Source: Thermothelomyces thermophilus ATCC 42464 (taxonomy: Eukaryota; Ascomycota; Sordariomycetes; Sordariales; Chaetomiaceae). Taken from it: 64,000 nucleotides of DNA. The notes beneath the pieces are model-generated. The model saw only the letters and a program-made list of their open reading frames with translations. It made no database searches and had not been told where the DNA came from. The stretch spans positions 1,860,001 through 1,924,000 of the forward strand of contig NC_016473.1 in the NCBI RefSeq assembly GCF_000226095.1, in the 5' to 3' direction. A program made the position numbers and the translations under genes. Below are positions 1-9,593 of this stretch, one piece after another; the first letter of the stretch is position 1; every line of letters starts with the position of its first letter.

Positions 1-142
1 GGACCTGCTGGCGGAGATCTATGCTGAGAAGGGCGACAAGGAGAAGGCGGACCTGAGCCTGAGGAGGCTGGGCCAGAAGTGGGATCGCATCCGAGTCGGG
101 TATTGGGAGTGGCGGCGGAAGTGTCTGGAGGCGACTGCATAG
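1..142 (+). CDS. RAM2: Protein farnesyltransferase/geranylgeranyltransferase I alpha subunit, C-terminal end (partial)
   Basis: Only the last 46 codons are present, read from base 2 to the TAG at 140-142. The tail has an alpha-helical repeat ending with DLLAEIYAEKGDKEKA and then a WDRIRVGYWEWRR stretch. In the RAM2/FNTA family the last helical repeat ends with a similar 'Asp-x-Ile-Arg-x-x-Tyr-Trp' signature. The family protein is the shared alpha subunit of farnesyltransferase and geranylgeranyltransferase I, which attach isoprenoids to CaaX proteins such as Ras, Rho and a-factor-like pheromones in the cytosol. The related Rab transferase alpha subunit (BET4) is the main alternative, but the YW-x-x-R ending fits RAM2 better. 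Everything upstream lies outside the window. Confidence 0.75.
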   Translation, partial: DLLAEIYAEKGDKEKADLSLRRLGQKWDRIRVGYWEWRRKCLEATA

Positions 143-596
143 CGAATATATCAGGCACCGAGTTTGTCTTGTTTCTTGTTTCTTGTCGGCTTGCAATCCA
201 AACGAATATGTCTCTTTATTTACGGTAAGAAAACGTACTATGTCATACGGTGATGAGAAAGAAGTTTGGATTCCCCTGCTACGAATGGTGAGGTGATTTT
301 TCAGTAACACGATTGTTCATCTCATTGGGCCCCGAGCCGAAGCCGGTAGGTACACCTTGCCCCTGTAAGTCCAAATAACGCCCACAGGTATATCACAAAA
401 CGCCTTGTAAGATCCAATTCCCAGATGATGCTCCCAATGAACCACCCGATGATGTGTTTTCACCACAATGTTGCGCTATCCGCCATCTCCCTGTCAATCG
501 TCCCAAAAGAGGAACATGTTGTTGGCCAAGCCTCAAGCGATTCTCTTTTCTCTCTCTCTCTCTCTCCCTCTCCCCACATCATCCACCCATTTTCAC
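143..596. other. Convergent 3' intergenic region
   Basis: This stretch lies between the stop of RAM2 and the stop of the converging MTR2-like gene. It should hold both 3' UTRs. A TC dinucleotide tract sits at about 550-569. No coding region or RNA gene is seen. Confidence 0.6.
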
Positions 597-1313
597 CTAG
601 TTCGCCCGGTAGTTGTGAGAGATGATGAGATACTTCCTCCCGTGCCTGACCCCGGGTTTCTCGATGACGTCCCAGTTCGGGACCAGGATGAAGCTGTCGT
701 AGAAGTCGCGCTTCTCCCAGTACTCGTCGCCCTTGTTCTTGCCGGTACCGAAGTAGACGGTGCCGAAGACGGTCACGGACATCATCATGCGGACGCCGTC
801 GGTGGGCGAGTGCAGGTCGAGCACCTTCTGGGGCGCGCCGAAGCGGTAGTCGGCGTTGATGACGTGCACGTTGTGGCCCTCGACCTCGTAGCGCACGCGC
901 CGCTTGTTGGGGTCGGGCTGCTTGGGCGCCTGGCGCTGCTGCTCCAGCAGCTTCTCCCACTCCTGCGGCGTCGACACCACCAGGCCGTTGATGCAGATGT
1001 CGGCGGGCGGGTGCCCGGCCCGCTCGTAGGCGGCGTGGCCGTTGACGTAGCCTTGCGAGATGGACTTGCCTTCGTTGATCTGGCGGTAGTACCAGTCGAC
1101 AAAGTTCTTGGCAGCTGGGGGGGAGCAAAGTGGATATGAGTCAAAAGGGGGTCTCTTCTTGACGCGTTTTGGTAGCGATCCGGTTCCCGCATGATGGGGG
1201 AAGAGGGAAGGGAAAGTGAAAGTGTTCGCTCATGGGTCCGGACCGTGGGGCCTGGTTGTCGTCGTACCTTCGCAGGAGCACCGTACGTTCGTCTCGTGAG
1301 AGTTTGCGGACAT
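597..1313 (-). CDS. MTR2: NTF2-fold mRNA export factor, Mtr2 type
   Basis: Two exons, 1268-1313 and 597-1114, with a 153-nt intron (GTACGA...CCCCCAG), give 187 aa. After a short N-terminus the protein runs AAKNFVDWYYRQINEG, then YVNGHAAYERAG and ICINGLVVSTPQEWEKLL. It ends with a beta-rich part (SVTVFGTVYFG, FILVPNWDVI) and KYLIISHNYRAN. This is the NTF2-like fold of the small partner of the mRNA exporter Mex67. The heterodimer carries mRNPs through the nuclear pore. The first exon (15 codons, start at 1313) rests on splice signals alone and is the least certain part. Length fits filamentous fungal Mtr2 proteins. Codon use is GC-rich, as in most genes of the window. Confidence 0.8.
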
Positions 1314-1974
1314 GACGACGGTATATGCTTGGATCGGATCAAGGAGTGGTCGACTGAATTGCCGATCGCTGGGACGTCGGGAAGATGCCGTTTGCTAGAT
1401 GACCGCCTCGCGAAGCAGGTTGCTTCTACTGATTTGGTTCAGGCGAGCGGGAGAGACTCGGGTAATTTGGTATTTCGATGGGCGCAGTTACTTGGGTCGG
1501 AGATTTCTGGCGGTGTTGTTGCTTTGAGTTCGCTGACTCCAAGGAGAAGGGCGTGAGGGCAACGTTTGTCTTTGTGCTTTGCTGGATCTGTACTGGGACT
1601 TGAAGGCTGCCGCCCTGCTGAAGGTACTGTACATGCACTGGATAAAAGAGGCAGTGGGCGGGATCTAGTTATGGTGGGGCACGTTTTTCCAATGCGCGAA
1701 CTCAATGCGACGTAATTATGCATGTGGCTATCTTCCTAGACAAATATTCCTCTATCGAGTTATACAATCCTATCAGGTACAACCGCATTCTGATCAAGGG
1801 ACCGAGCTCAATAAGTCCATACGTATTCGGAGAACAGGAAAGGGAGTGAAGAATGGGTCTCGTAGAGACAGCTTGTATGGAAAGCCTATTATTAGCTGAT
1901 TACGTTACGCATAGATAATATATATATAACTTGGCACCATTCAAGTTGTACAGCTTGGATGGCCACCCAATTGT
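1314..1974. other. Intergenic: MTR2 promoter and PGA2 3' region
   Basis: Both flanking genes are on the minus strand. The part next to 1314 should be the MTR2 promoter and 5' UTR, and the part next to 1974 the PGA2 3' UTR. An AT-rich patch (TATATATA) lies at about 1915-1930. No gene is seen. Confidence 0.5.
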
Positions 1975-2477
1975 TCATTCCTTGACCAAGAACTCTTCGA
2001 TATCTTTATCTTCCAACTCCTCTTGGCTCTCACGGAGCCGTTGCTCCTCGGCAGCCAGAAGCTTCTTGATCATCTCCCGCTGCCTCCTCCTCGCTCTCTT
2101 GCCCCATTCCGGCCCGGATGCCTTTGCGGAGGCTTCGTCCTCGTCATCCGTGTCGTCGGGGATTTCGACCCTTCCACGCAGTTCGTTCGCCGACATCTTA
2201 GCCTTGGCGGCGGCCTCTGCCCGGGCTTCTTCCGCTTCGTGCGCCTTCATTTGCGCCCGTGCGCCGAGCTTGACCAGGTATGGCCTCAGGAGCAGGTCTG
2301 TTACCGCATGTCAGTCCTCTGTCCACTCCTTGTCGAGCTTATAGGAATTGACTCACAAGCTCCGACAATAATAACTAGTCGAATCATTTGCTCAGGGGTC
2401 ATGTTCGCAAAGGACCCCTTGAGGTTCGTGACAAAGCGGTTGCCTATTGTTGAGGCGAGGCCGGCGACGTTGTCCAT
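1975..2477 (-). CDS. PGA2: Pga2-family membrane trafficking protein
   Basis: Exons 2357-2477 and 1975-2297 with a 59-nt intron (GTGAGT...AACAG) give 147 aa. A hydrophobic segment (about residues 31-50, MIRLVIIVGAYLLLRPYLVK) interrupts a soluble N-terminus. It is followed by a long charged, probably coiled-coil tail with WGKRARRRQREMIKKLL and an acidic end (ELEDKDIEEFLVKE). This is the layout of the fungal Pga2 family, small ER proteins needed for protein trafficking in yeast. The intron cuts the membrane segment, and splicing restores GAYLLLRPYL. The start MDNVAGLAST is the first in-frame ATG of the exon. The gene is divergent from MHF1 across a 579-bp spacer. Confidence 0.85.
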
Positions 2478-3056
2478 GTTGGGCGTTGGGTGCTGGGTTA
2501 TCTTTGGAGGAGACTGAGAAGCGATGCAACGATTACCCGTTGATACCCGTCGGAGATTCTTGATCAAGATTCGTCGCAAAGGAGGAAAGAATGCGGGTGC
2601 TGTGCTGAGCGATCAATTGAGTGGAAATGCGCTACGGAAAGCTTGCATTTGCGCGAAAATCTGCAATTGCCGCTTTTGATGTGACCTTGAACAGCAAGAG
2701 TGACACTAAGCCGACCCCACCATTGATCTGCCACCGGCAGCTTCGGCATGTCGCGACATTTTACTCCGTACGGAGTAGTGTAGAGCCTCCTTAAATAAGC
2801 GCGGCAAGGTGCGTGCGCACCTGTGCACCCGGGTGGAGGCTTGACAGATACGTCACCGGTCCATTCAATTTGCTCCAGGCGAAAAAGTGGCAGCAGGGAT
2901 TTTGAGAGGCTACACTACACAGTAGAGTCTAAACCAGGAGAAGAATAGCGGAACCTTGACTTTTCGCATAACTGCATAATCCGAACGCGTCAAGGCGCGT
3001 GTCACTCGAGCCACCTCCAAAACCATCACCAAGTGCCAAGACTCACAAGAACCGTG
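2478..3056. promoter_or_regulatory. Divergent promoter region PGA2 / MHF1
   Basis: The region lies between two divergent start codons. It holds the perfect palindrome at 2762-2777, fused to TAGTGTA (2776-2782), and a further TACACTA at 2911-2917. A TTAAATAA element lies at about 2791. No coding frame is supported. Confidence 0.55.
2762..2777. repeat. Perfect 16-bp palindrome TACTCCGTACGGAGTA
   Basis: Both arms read TACTCCGTA/TACGGAGTA. Half copies (TACGGAGTA or TACTCCGTA) recur at 26239, 31251, 32426, 34105, 40146, 40615, 45219 and 56383. All of these lie outside the coding exons modelled here. The palindrome may be a binding site or a dispersed short element. Confidence 0.75.
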
Positions 3057-3629
3057 ATGGCCGACCTTCAAGATGAAGAGGTGCAAGAGGTAGGCACACG
3101 GATACATTCTTAGTCCATGACGTCGATACCCGTCCACTTTCCATCCACCATTCACTTCGCCAATCTATTCGCCCGCACAGAAGTTAAAAAATCATAAGAT
3201 TCAAGCTGACCTCCGCAGCGCCTCAAAGCAGCCCTCTGGTACTCTATCGGCAAGATAGTGGACCAAGAATCGCTGCAGCGCAACCGTAATGCCACCCCAC
3301 AGTTCATCGGCGCTCTGACCGACATGGTCTGGCACCAAATCGGTAGATCAGTCCCCCCTCCTTCCCCCCCCCGGGGCTCTCCACTCCTCCCGACTTGTCG
3401 AACCCAACCATGAAATTATCCAAGACGGGAAAGGTTCTGACACTTTTCGCTAGAAACTGTTGCCACGGACCTGGAGAGCTTTGCTCAGCATGCAGGTCGT
3501 ACCACTGTGACCACGGACGACGTGCTCCTTCTGGCGCGGCGCAACCAGGACCTGTATTCGGTCATCAAAGATACTATTGACAAGGAGAGGGCGGCCAAGA
3601 TCAAGGCGAAAGGGAAAGGGCGCGGTTGA
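3057..3629 (+). CDS. MHF1: Centromere protein S / MHF1 histone-fold protein
   Basis: Three exons, 3057-3089, 3219-3342 and 3454-3629, give 110 aa. The introns are 129 and 111 nt, each with a CTGAC branch point. After MADLQDEEVQE the histone fold reads RLKAALWYSIGKIVDQESL, then TPQFIGALTDMVWHQIETVA, TDLESFAQHAGRTT and TDDVLLLARRNQDL. A basic tail (ERAAKIKAKGKGRG) ends the protein. CENP-S/MHF1 pairs with CENP-X/MHF2. It acts at kinetochores and, with Fanconi-type helicases, at stalled replication forks. Length is typical for the family. All three exon phases close and the fold is uninterrupted, so the model is strong. Confidence 0.9.
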
Positions 3630-4010
3630 CGGGACGTCTTCACCTTTTCTTTCTCTGCTTTTTTCTTTTTCTTTTCTTTTTTTTTTTTTTTTCCATCGCG
3701 AGGGATGGAGCCACACGGCCACGATTTTACACTCATGCTCGTTTTGATACCTTGATAAACTTTACCTCCGCTATATTTCATGACCGCTATGCGCTATGCT
3801 TCATAATATGAAGTGCATCGTCTCGGTTAGAGAACACACACACGCTCACGTGGTAGTCCCAAGCAAATGTTAGATTCCAGGCCGGCAGCCTACGGATATA
3901 AAATGCCGTGCTTGGTGAATCTTGGCGACGACGCCTCAGGAACATAAGCACACCGCCCCCCCTTACTCTCCAACCCGCAGCCTCCTCCACACCCCGTCCT
4001 CCTCAATTTC
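3630..4010. other. Convergent 3' intergenic region
   Basis: The region lies between the stops of MHF1 (plus) and the membrane protein gene (minus). It contains a long T-rich tract at about 3650-3692, probably part of the MHF1 3' UTR or terminator. No gene is seen. Confidence 0.5.
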
Positions 4011-5927
4011 CTAGATCCTCTCCTCCCTCTCCCTTTCCTCCCTCCGAGCCTCGACCCGCCGCCTCCACTCCTCCTCGCTGATCCGGTACCGATCGGCGGC
4101 CAGCATGATGACCGCCCACGCCTCGCCCTGCATCACGGCCAGCAGCAGCTCCAGCCCGAGCATGTTGACCAGCCCCCTGGCCGAGGACAGCCCCCACCAC
4201 CGGCCGGCGCCCTCGAGCACGCCGTCGAGCGACATGCCCATCCTGGCCATGTACGGCCTCGTCAGCCCCAGCCAGACCGAGACCGCGAAGGGGAGCATCG
4301 CCAGCCGCGCCGGCGTGATGGCCAGCACGTCCGTGGCGAGGATGGCCGGCAGCCGGGTGAGCACCGTCTCGCGGTAGAGCGGGTCGCGGCCGCCGCCCCG
4401 GCTCCCCGGCAAGCCGGCGGCCCCGCCCGATCGGCTGCCGTCGGCGAGGCTGGGCCGCAGCTCGGCGGACCAGACGCCCGGGGTGGCGTCGCCGCCGGTG
4501 TGGTTGTGGTGATTGGCCGCATTAGAGCCGGAGGAGTGGGGCCCGGCGTCGGGGCTGGTCGGGTCCGTCGCCTCGACGTCGAAGCTGATGAGAGTGGCGC
4601 TGATGATGTCGGTGTCTTCGTCTTCGGAGGCGAAGTCGTCTTGTGCCGGCGCGGGCTGGTCGGCGTTATTGTTGTTGTTGTTGTTGTTGTTATTGTTATT
4701 GCTACCGCTGCCACCGCGGAGGGAGATGGTGCTTTGCCGACGAAGGACGGCGCTGGGAGAGGGGTCGGTTGTCGTAGGAGTAGTAGTAGTTGTTGTGGTT
4801 GTGTTGGTGGTAGTGGTAGGGGGGGTCGTGGGGGGATTTTCGTCAGTTTGCTGCTCGACGAAATCGAAATCTGGATCTTCTCGGCTCAAGGGTGCCCAGT
4901 CCCGGCGACGCTTGCTGGAATTGTATGGCCGGGGGAGACGCTGGTGGATGGTATAGCGCAGCGCTCGGGTTAAGATCGTGTAGAACTTGGTGTAAAGATA
5001 AAACCCGGCGAACGGCGCTGCGGCTAAAGCGAAGGCGCCGAGCCATTGGAGTATACCTCGCGGCCGAAACGAGGTGGGAGCTGGTGGAAGACAGATGGGC
5101 GATAGACTGGAGCCTGGGACAAAGAACCGCCAGTTGGGGAGCCAATTTCTGAACGGAACAACTCCTGTCCGCTGGAAGAAGGCGTATATGGCCAGGTGGA
5201 GGCGAATATATGCAGTTGCATATCGTGTTCTTTCAGAGTTAGCAAGAGGTCTGTGAGGAGGGAAGACGGGAAGTAACTTACAGAGGAGTTTTCTTTATTA
5301 CTCCAAGCGCTGGCAGCTGCTCCAGAAGCGTGCTTACCAGAAAGGAGGGCAAGCCGCCGAACAAGTACGGGCCGAGAGACTGTCGGCTCCAGGCCATTCT
5401 AAACATTCCGTAGAAGGTCGTTTGTGAGTAGGGTTTGTAGAGCTGGGGAGGTCAGCGCGCTCATGGAAAACAAGATGGAGCAATCAGCGAACGGCTTACC
5501 AAGATGCGCTGCCTCATGCCGTTGACGCCCCAGATGGCCGCCGTGTTGAGCACGCCGCCATACAGCAGCAGCGTGCGTCCGACGCGGTCTTCATAACGCT
5601 GCTGTTCACGGGCAGCCTCCGCCTGCGCGTCGACGAGACTGTTCTCGGGTTCCGCAACACCGATGACCATCATCACCTCGTTGTGCGAACGGATGACATC
5701 CCGGTTGATCCGCTTAGTCTCCGGGTTGATGGGACGACCGCGCTCGTCGTACTGCTGGCGAGGAGCGCGTGGGTCCTCGGGGCCTTCACCAGGCACCACC
5801 TCGTCATACGGTGACCGGCCCTACAGTTTTCCGCAGGTTAGGATTTTAGGTTCGAGGAGTCAAACAACACGGGGTTGCTTCATAGCCTTACCAGCCCCAG
5901 CGATGTCATCGGCCCTAAGCGACCCAT
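4011..5927 (-). CDS. Unrecognised fungal membrane protein with Thr- and Asn-rich tracts
   Basis: Four exons, 5892-5927, 5500-5820, 5282-5442 and 4011-5229, with introns of 71, 57 and 52 nt, give 578 aa. The last intron has a perfect GCTAAC branch site. The N-terminus (MGRLGPMTSLGLGRSPYDE) leads into a charged domain with YDERGRPINPETKRINRDVI. Hydrophobic stretches follow: TLLLYGGVLNTAAIWGVNG, IRLHLAIYAFF and WLGAFALAAAPFAGFYLYT. Next come SREDPDFDFVEQ, a Thr-Pro tract and a run of Asn coded by AAC/AAT repeats (about 4666-4700). The C-terminal region is again partly hydrophobic (DVLAITPARLAMLPFAVSVW) and ends in a charged helix. I do not recognise the family. The layout suggests a multi-pass organelle membrane protein with a disordered insert. 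The gene is divergent from UTP13. Confidence 0.75.
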
Positions 5928-6348
5928 CTTGAATGAAAGCGCTCTGGGCGATCGCGCACCAGTGCTGATCTGATTTATTTTTTTTTTTTTTGAAGGGGGC
6001 CGTTCAGGAGGTGTCTGCAGCATGTGGTAGCGCCATGTCGAGAGCGCCGCGGGGTTGATGGATCGAGATGTCGATATGCCGAAATGGTTGATGAGAGTTG
6101 GCGGAGGTGTCACTGGTGAATTTGGATTGGCTGAGATTGGGAGAGAGAGAGAGACTCGGCGATGGAACGCATGGGTAGACAGGGGTGGGGGAGTCACCCG
6201 GGAGCGCAGGGCATTGTGCGCTAAGATAACCTTAATTTCCCCTTCTTATCAGCTACGCAGGCCAAAAAGTTTGGGGAAAAATTGAAAACAGCAGCACCCT
6301 GAACCTCGAAGCAGCCCCCGCACATGGCACATCACCCAACCAGGCGCC
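5928..6348. promoter_or_regulatory. Divergent promoter region, membrane protein / UTP13
   Basis: The 421-bp spacer separates two divergent start codons. A T homopolymer lies at about 5977-5991. No further gene is seen. Confidence 0.5.
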
Positions 6349-9078
6349 ATGGCCACGAAACAAGCTGTCAAGACGACCTTTGAGGTCGAAAACGTCATTC
6401 AGCCAATCTTTACCGGAGGGTCTGTGGCGCTGGAGAATGGCGCGCGAATCCTCGCCTCGACGCTCGGTGAAGCCGCGATCCTGACCGAGCTGAACACGGG
6501 GAAGCGCCTGGCCGAGATTGAAGGCGATGGCGAGCCGATCTCGACCCTGACCATTACGCCGTCGGCTTCGCATCTCATCGTCTGTTCCCGATCGCTGACG
6601 ATGCGCATCTACTCCCTCAAAGTGTCCCCCGACTTTGACTCTGTGGAAGCTACCCTCGTGCGAACAACGAAACCCCACGCCACGCCCGTAGTCGTCCTCG
6701 CCGTAGACAGAACCAGCACGCTCTTGGCGACCGGTGCCGCGGACGGCGCGATCAAGATTTGGGATATCGTCGGCGGCTACGTGACCCACACGGTCAGCGG
6801 TCAGAGCGTCCTGGTGTCGGCACTGCACTTCTTCGAGATTGCGGCAACGGCCGAAGGCACGTCCGAGCGCAAGTCGAAGAAGGGTTCGCGGAAGGGCCAG
6901 AACGACCAGAGCGAAGCAGACGTGGCATCCAAGTTCCGGCTCGCCTGGGGAACCCAGGACGGCAGGATCCGCATCTTCGACCTCCACAAGCGAACCACGA
7001 TCTCGGTGTACGCGGACCCGAAGCGGAAGAAGGAGGCGCACGAGTCCAATGTGCAGAGCATACAATACTCGCCCGAGCAGCACGCGCTTCTGAGTGGCAG
7101 CAGGGATAAGACGATGACGCTGTGGCTATGGAGGGACGGCGCATGGCAGGGCACCCCTATGCTTCGCCACGAGCTGGTCGAGTCTGTGGGCTTTCTCCAC
7201 GAAGGGAGGTGGATGTACGCGGCGGGGTCGAGCGGCTTGTTGAGGATCTGGGACACGACTACGCGCCATGAGATCACGGCGAAACAGGATGCCAAGTCGG
7301 AAGCCGAGGCAATCTTGTCGGCGGTCTGCCTGCCTCACCAGTCCCTGATCCTCTGCGCACAGTCCGATTTCACCCTGGCCCTGTACCGAGTGCCCTCCCC
7401 CGCCGATGTCACCTCTAGCGGGAGCTTGGTCCTCGAATTGTTCAGGCGGATTTCCGGCACGCACGACGAGATCCTCGATTTCACATACGTCGCTCCTGAT
7501 CAGTCCCTGATGGCCATTGCCACCAACTCTGAGGACATCAGGCTCGTCTCTGTTGCCGAAACGGAGACGCAGGCTGACGGAGAAGAGGGCGGCGCATACT
7601 TTGGGCACGACGTAGCGCTGCTCAAAGGCCACGAAGACATTGTCATGTCTTTGGATGTTGACTGGTCAGGTCATTGGGTCGCGAGCGGCGCCAAAGACAA
7701 CACGGCGCGGCTCTGGCGCATCGACAAGGCCAACAATTCCTACACATGCTACGCTACGTTTACCGGCCATCTCGAGTCAGTAGGTGCCGTGGCTCTCCCC
7801 AAGGTCGTCCCTCCCGAGAATTCGGAAGCGTTCAAGAACCCTCTCGATCACCCGCCGCCGTTCCTCATCTCCGGATCTCAGGACCGATTCGTCCAGAAAC
7901 GAGACATCCCGCGGCAGTCACAAAAGGCGAAGGCGTCTTCGAGTCTGAAGAGGTTGGCTCACGAAAAGGACATCAACGCTCTGGACGTGAGCCCTACGGG
8001 ACGGTTGTTCGCTTCGGCGTCACAAGATAAGACGGTCAAGATCTGGGACGTTGAGAGATTGGAGGTCCAGGGAATCCTCAGGGGACACAAGCGAGGTGTC
8101 TGGACGGTCAAATTCGCGCCGCTCCACACCCCGGCCATCCAAGGCGAGCAGGGTTCGGTGTCTGGCAGGGGTGTCATCCTGACCGGAAGCGGTGACAAGA
8201 CGATCAAGCTATGGAACCTCTCGGATTACACGTGCCTGAGGACCTTCGAGGGGCACTCGCACAACGTCTTGAAGGTGGTATGGCTGCGCATCCCCACCGA
8301 GGAGACCACCACCAAGAAGCGGGTCCAGTTTGCCAGCGCGGGCGCCGACAGCCTGGTCAAGGTGTGGGATGCGAATCTCGGCGAGACCGAGTGCACGCTC
8401 GACAACCACGAAGACCGGCTGTGGACCCTTGCCGTCCATCCCAAGACAAACACGCTGGTTTCGGGCGGCAGCGACTCCAAGATAACCTTCTGGAAAGACA
8501 CGACGGCCGAGACGCAGGCCGCCGCGGCGTCGGCGGCGCTCAAGCTCGTCGAGCAAGAGCAGGAGCTCGAGAACTACATCCACGCGGGCGCGTACCGCGA
8601 CGCCATCGTCCTCGCCCTCCAGCTCAACCACCCGGGCCGGCTGCTCAACCTCTTCACCAACGTGGTCACCGGCACCACCCCCGAGGAGGGCAGCCTGACG
8701 GGCCTGCGCGCCGTCGACGACGTCCTGGCCAGCCTCTCGGACGAGCAGATCTTCCTGCTGCTGCTCCGGCTGCGCGACTGGAACACCAACGCCCGCACGG
8801 CGCCCGTAGCCCAGCGGATCCTCTGGGCCCTGGTCCGGAGCTACCCGGCCGACAAGTTCTCCAACCTGTCGGTAAAGGGGGCCAGGGGACAGAAGAGCCT
8901 GAACGAGGTGCTGAATGCGCTGAGGGTGTACACCGAGCGTCACTATAAGCGCATGGAGGAGCTGGTGGATGAGAGCTACCTTGTGGAGTACACGCTGCAG
9001 GAGATGGATAGTTTGGCGCCGCCAGCGCTCGAGGGAGGGGAGCAGGATGGAGGAGATGCCGTGATGGCCGAGGCGTGA
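6349..9078 (+). CDS. UTP13: U3 snoRNP (SSU processome) WD40 protein Utp13
   Basis: A single exon encodes 909 aa. It is a tandem WD40 protein with many GH...WD-type blades, such as TGAADGAIKIWDIVGGYVTH, SGSRDKTMTLWLW, SGAKDNTARLWRI, ASASQDKTVKIWDVERL, LTGSGDKTIKLWNLSDY and SAGADSLVKVWDANLG. After the last blade (SGGSDSKITFWKD) a helical C-terminal domain covers about residues 730-880 (ENYIHAGAYRDAIVLALQL, RAVDDVLASLSDEQIFLLLL). This domain after two beta-propellers is characteristic of Utp13/TBL3. The protein is part of the UTP-B subcomplex that processes pre-18S rRNA in the nucleolus. A low-complexity basic insert (SERKSKKGSRKGQNDQS) lies between blades. The 909-aa length is slightly above the yeast protein. 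The start MATKQAVKTTFEVE is the first ATG in frame. Confidence 0.95.
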   Translation: MATKQAVKTTFEVENVIQPIFTGGSVALENGARILASTLGEAAILTELNTGKRLAEIEGDGEPISTLTITPSASHLIVCSRSLTMRIYSLKVSPDFDSVEATLVRTTKPHATPVVVLAVDRTSTLLATGAADGAIKIWDIVGGYVTHTVSGQSVLVSALHFFEIAATAEGTSERKSKKGSRKGQNDQSEADVASKFRLAWGTQDGRIRIFDLHKRTTISVYADPKRKKEAHESNVQSIQYSPEQHALLSGSRDKTMTLWLWRDGAWQGTPMLRHELVESVGFLHEGRWMYAAGSSGLLRIWDTTTRHEITAKQDAKSEAEAILSAVCLPHQSLILCAQSDFTLALYRVPSPADVTSSGSLVLELFRRISGTHDEILDFTYVAPDQSLMAIATNSEDIRLVSVAETETQADGEEGGAYFGHDVALLKGHEDIVMSLDVDWSGHWVASGAKDNTARLWRIDKANNSYTCYATFTGHLESVGAVALPKVVPPENSEAFKNPLDHPPPFLISGSQDRFVQKRDIPRQSQKAKASSSLKRLAHEKDINALDVSPTGRLFASASQDKTVKIWDVERLEVQGILRGHKRGVWTVKFAPLHTPAIQGEQGSVSGRGVILTGSGDKTIKLWNLSDYTCLRTFEGHSHNVLKVVWLRIPTEETTTKKRVQFASAGADSLVKVWDANLGETECTLDNHEDRLWTLAVHPKTNTLVSGGSDSKITFWKDTTAETQAAAASAALKLVEQEQELENYIHAGAYRDAIVLALQLNHPGRLLNLFTNVVTGTTPEEGSLTGLRAVDDVLASLSDEQIFLLLLRLRDWNTNARTAPVAQRILWALVRSYPADKFSNLSVKGARGQKSLNEVLNALRVYTERHYKRMEELVDESYLVEYTLQEMDSLAPPALEGGEQDGGDAVMAEA

Positions 9079-9593
9079 TGTGCGATGATGGGCGTGGAAT
9101 GGGGTGTAAGAACAAGGGTTAGGGTGGGGGGGGGGGGGCCAAATCTGAGTCGCCTGCGGAGTACCCGAGTACTGCATGGTAACATGGAAAAAAAAAAAAA
9201 AATCATGTGTCGAGAGGTACACCTTGAATAGAACAAGAGTTTAAGACAAATTCTCGCTGTCTCTCATCACAAAGCGATGTTGTTACGGGGACTGTTACAG
9301 AGTAGTCCCTAAGACTATTTTCTTTTTACACTTTTGCTGAAGTTCGAGGTTGGAGGTACCTGCCAAAGGTTTAATGTGACGAGCTTTGGTGGGGCAACTC
9401 AATTGGAAGAGCGCGTTGCAGCTGGGGCCTGCAGTGTAGCTTGCCATTCCATGCACGTACCGTTCCAGGAAATTCCCCCAAGACCATCAACAGTCGCTAC
9501 TGTAATCCATACAAACTGCGAACCGTCTTGGTGCGTCCAAGCAACTCGGTCGCCTTGCCCCTCCCCTCCGACTCCAGAGACCACAGAAAAAAC
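9079..9593. other. Intergenic UTP13 - SAD1
   Basis: Both flanking genes are on the plus strand. There is a G homopolymer at about 9125-9138 and an A homopolymer at about 9187-9201. The rest should hold the UTP13 3' UTR and the SAD1 promoter. The reading frame of SAD1 is open upstream to 9441, but ATG 9594 is preferred because the family begins with an acidic/basic N-terminus like MSKRQASEAL. Confidence 0.5.

Noticed and set aside
5282-5330. Alternative donor GTAAGC inside exon 3 of the membrane protein gene
   Set aside because: Using it leads to a stop just after the next acceptor. The downstream donor at 5281 with the GCTAAC branch site keeps the frame.
9110-9138. TTAGGG-like sequence followed by a G run, considered as a telomere-type repeat
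   Set aside because: Only one unit; surrounded by ordinary genes.
9390-9435. tRNA-like A-box (CTCAATTGGAAGAGCGCG)
   Set aside because: No B-box GGTTCGANTCC, acceptor stem pairing or T-loop follows at the right distance.
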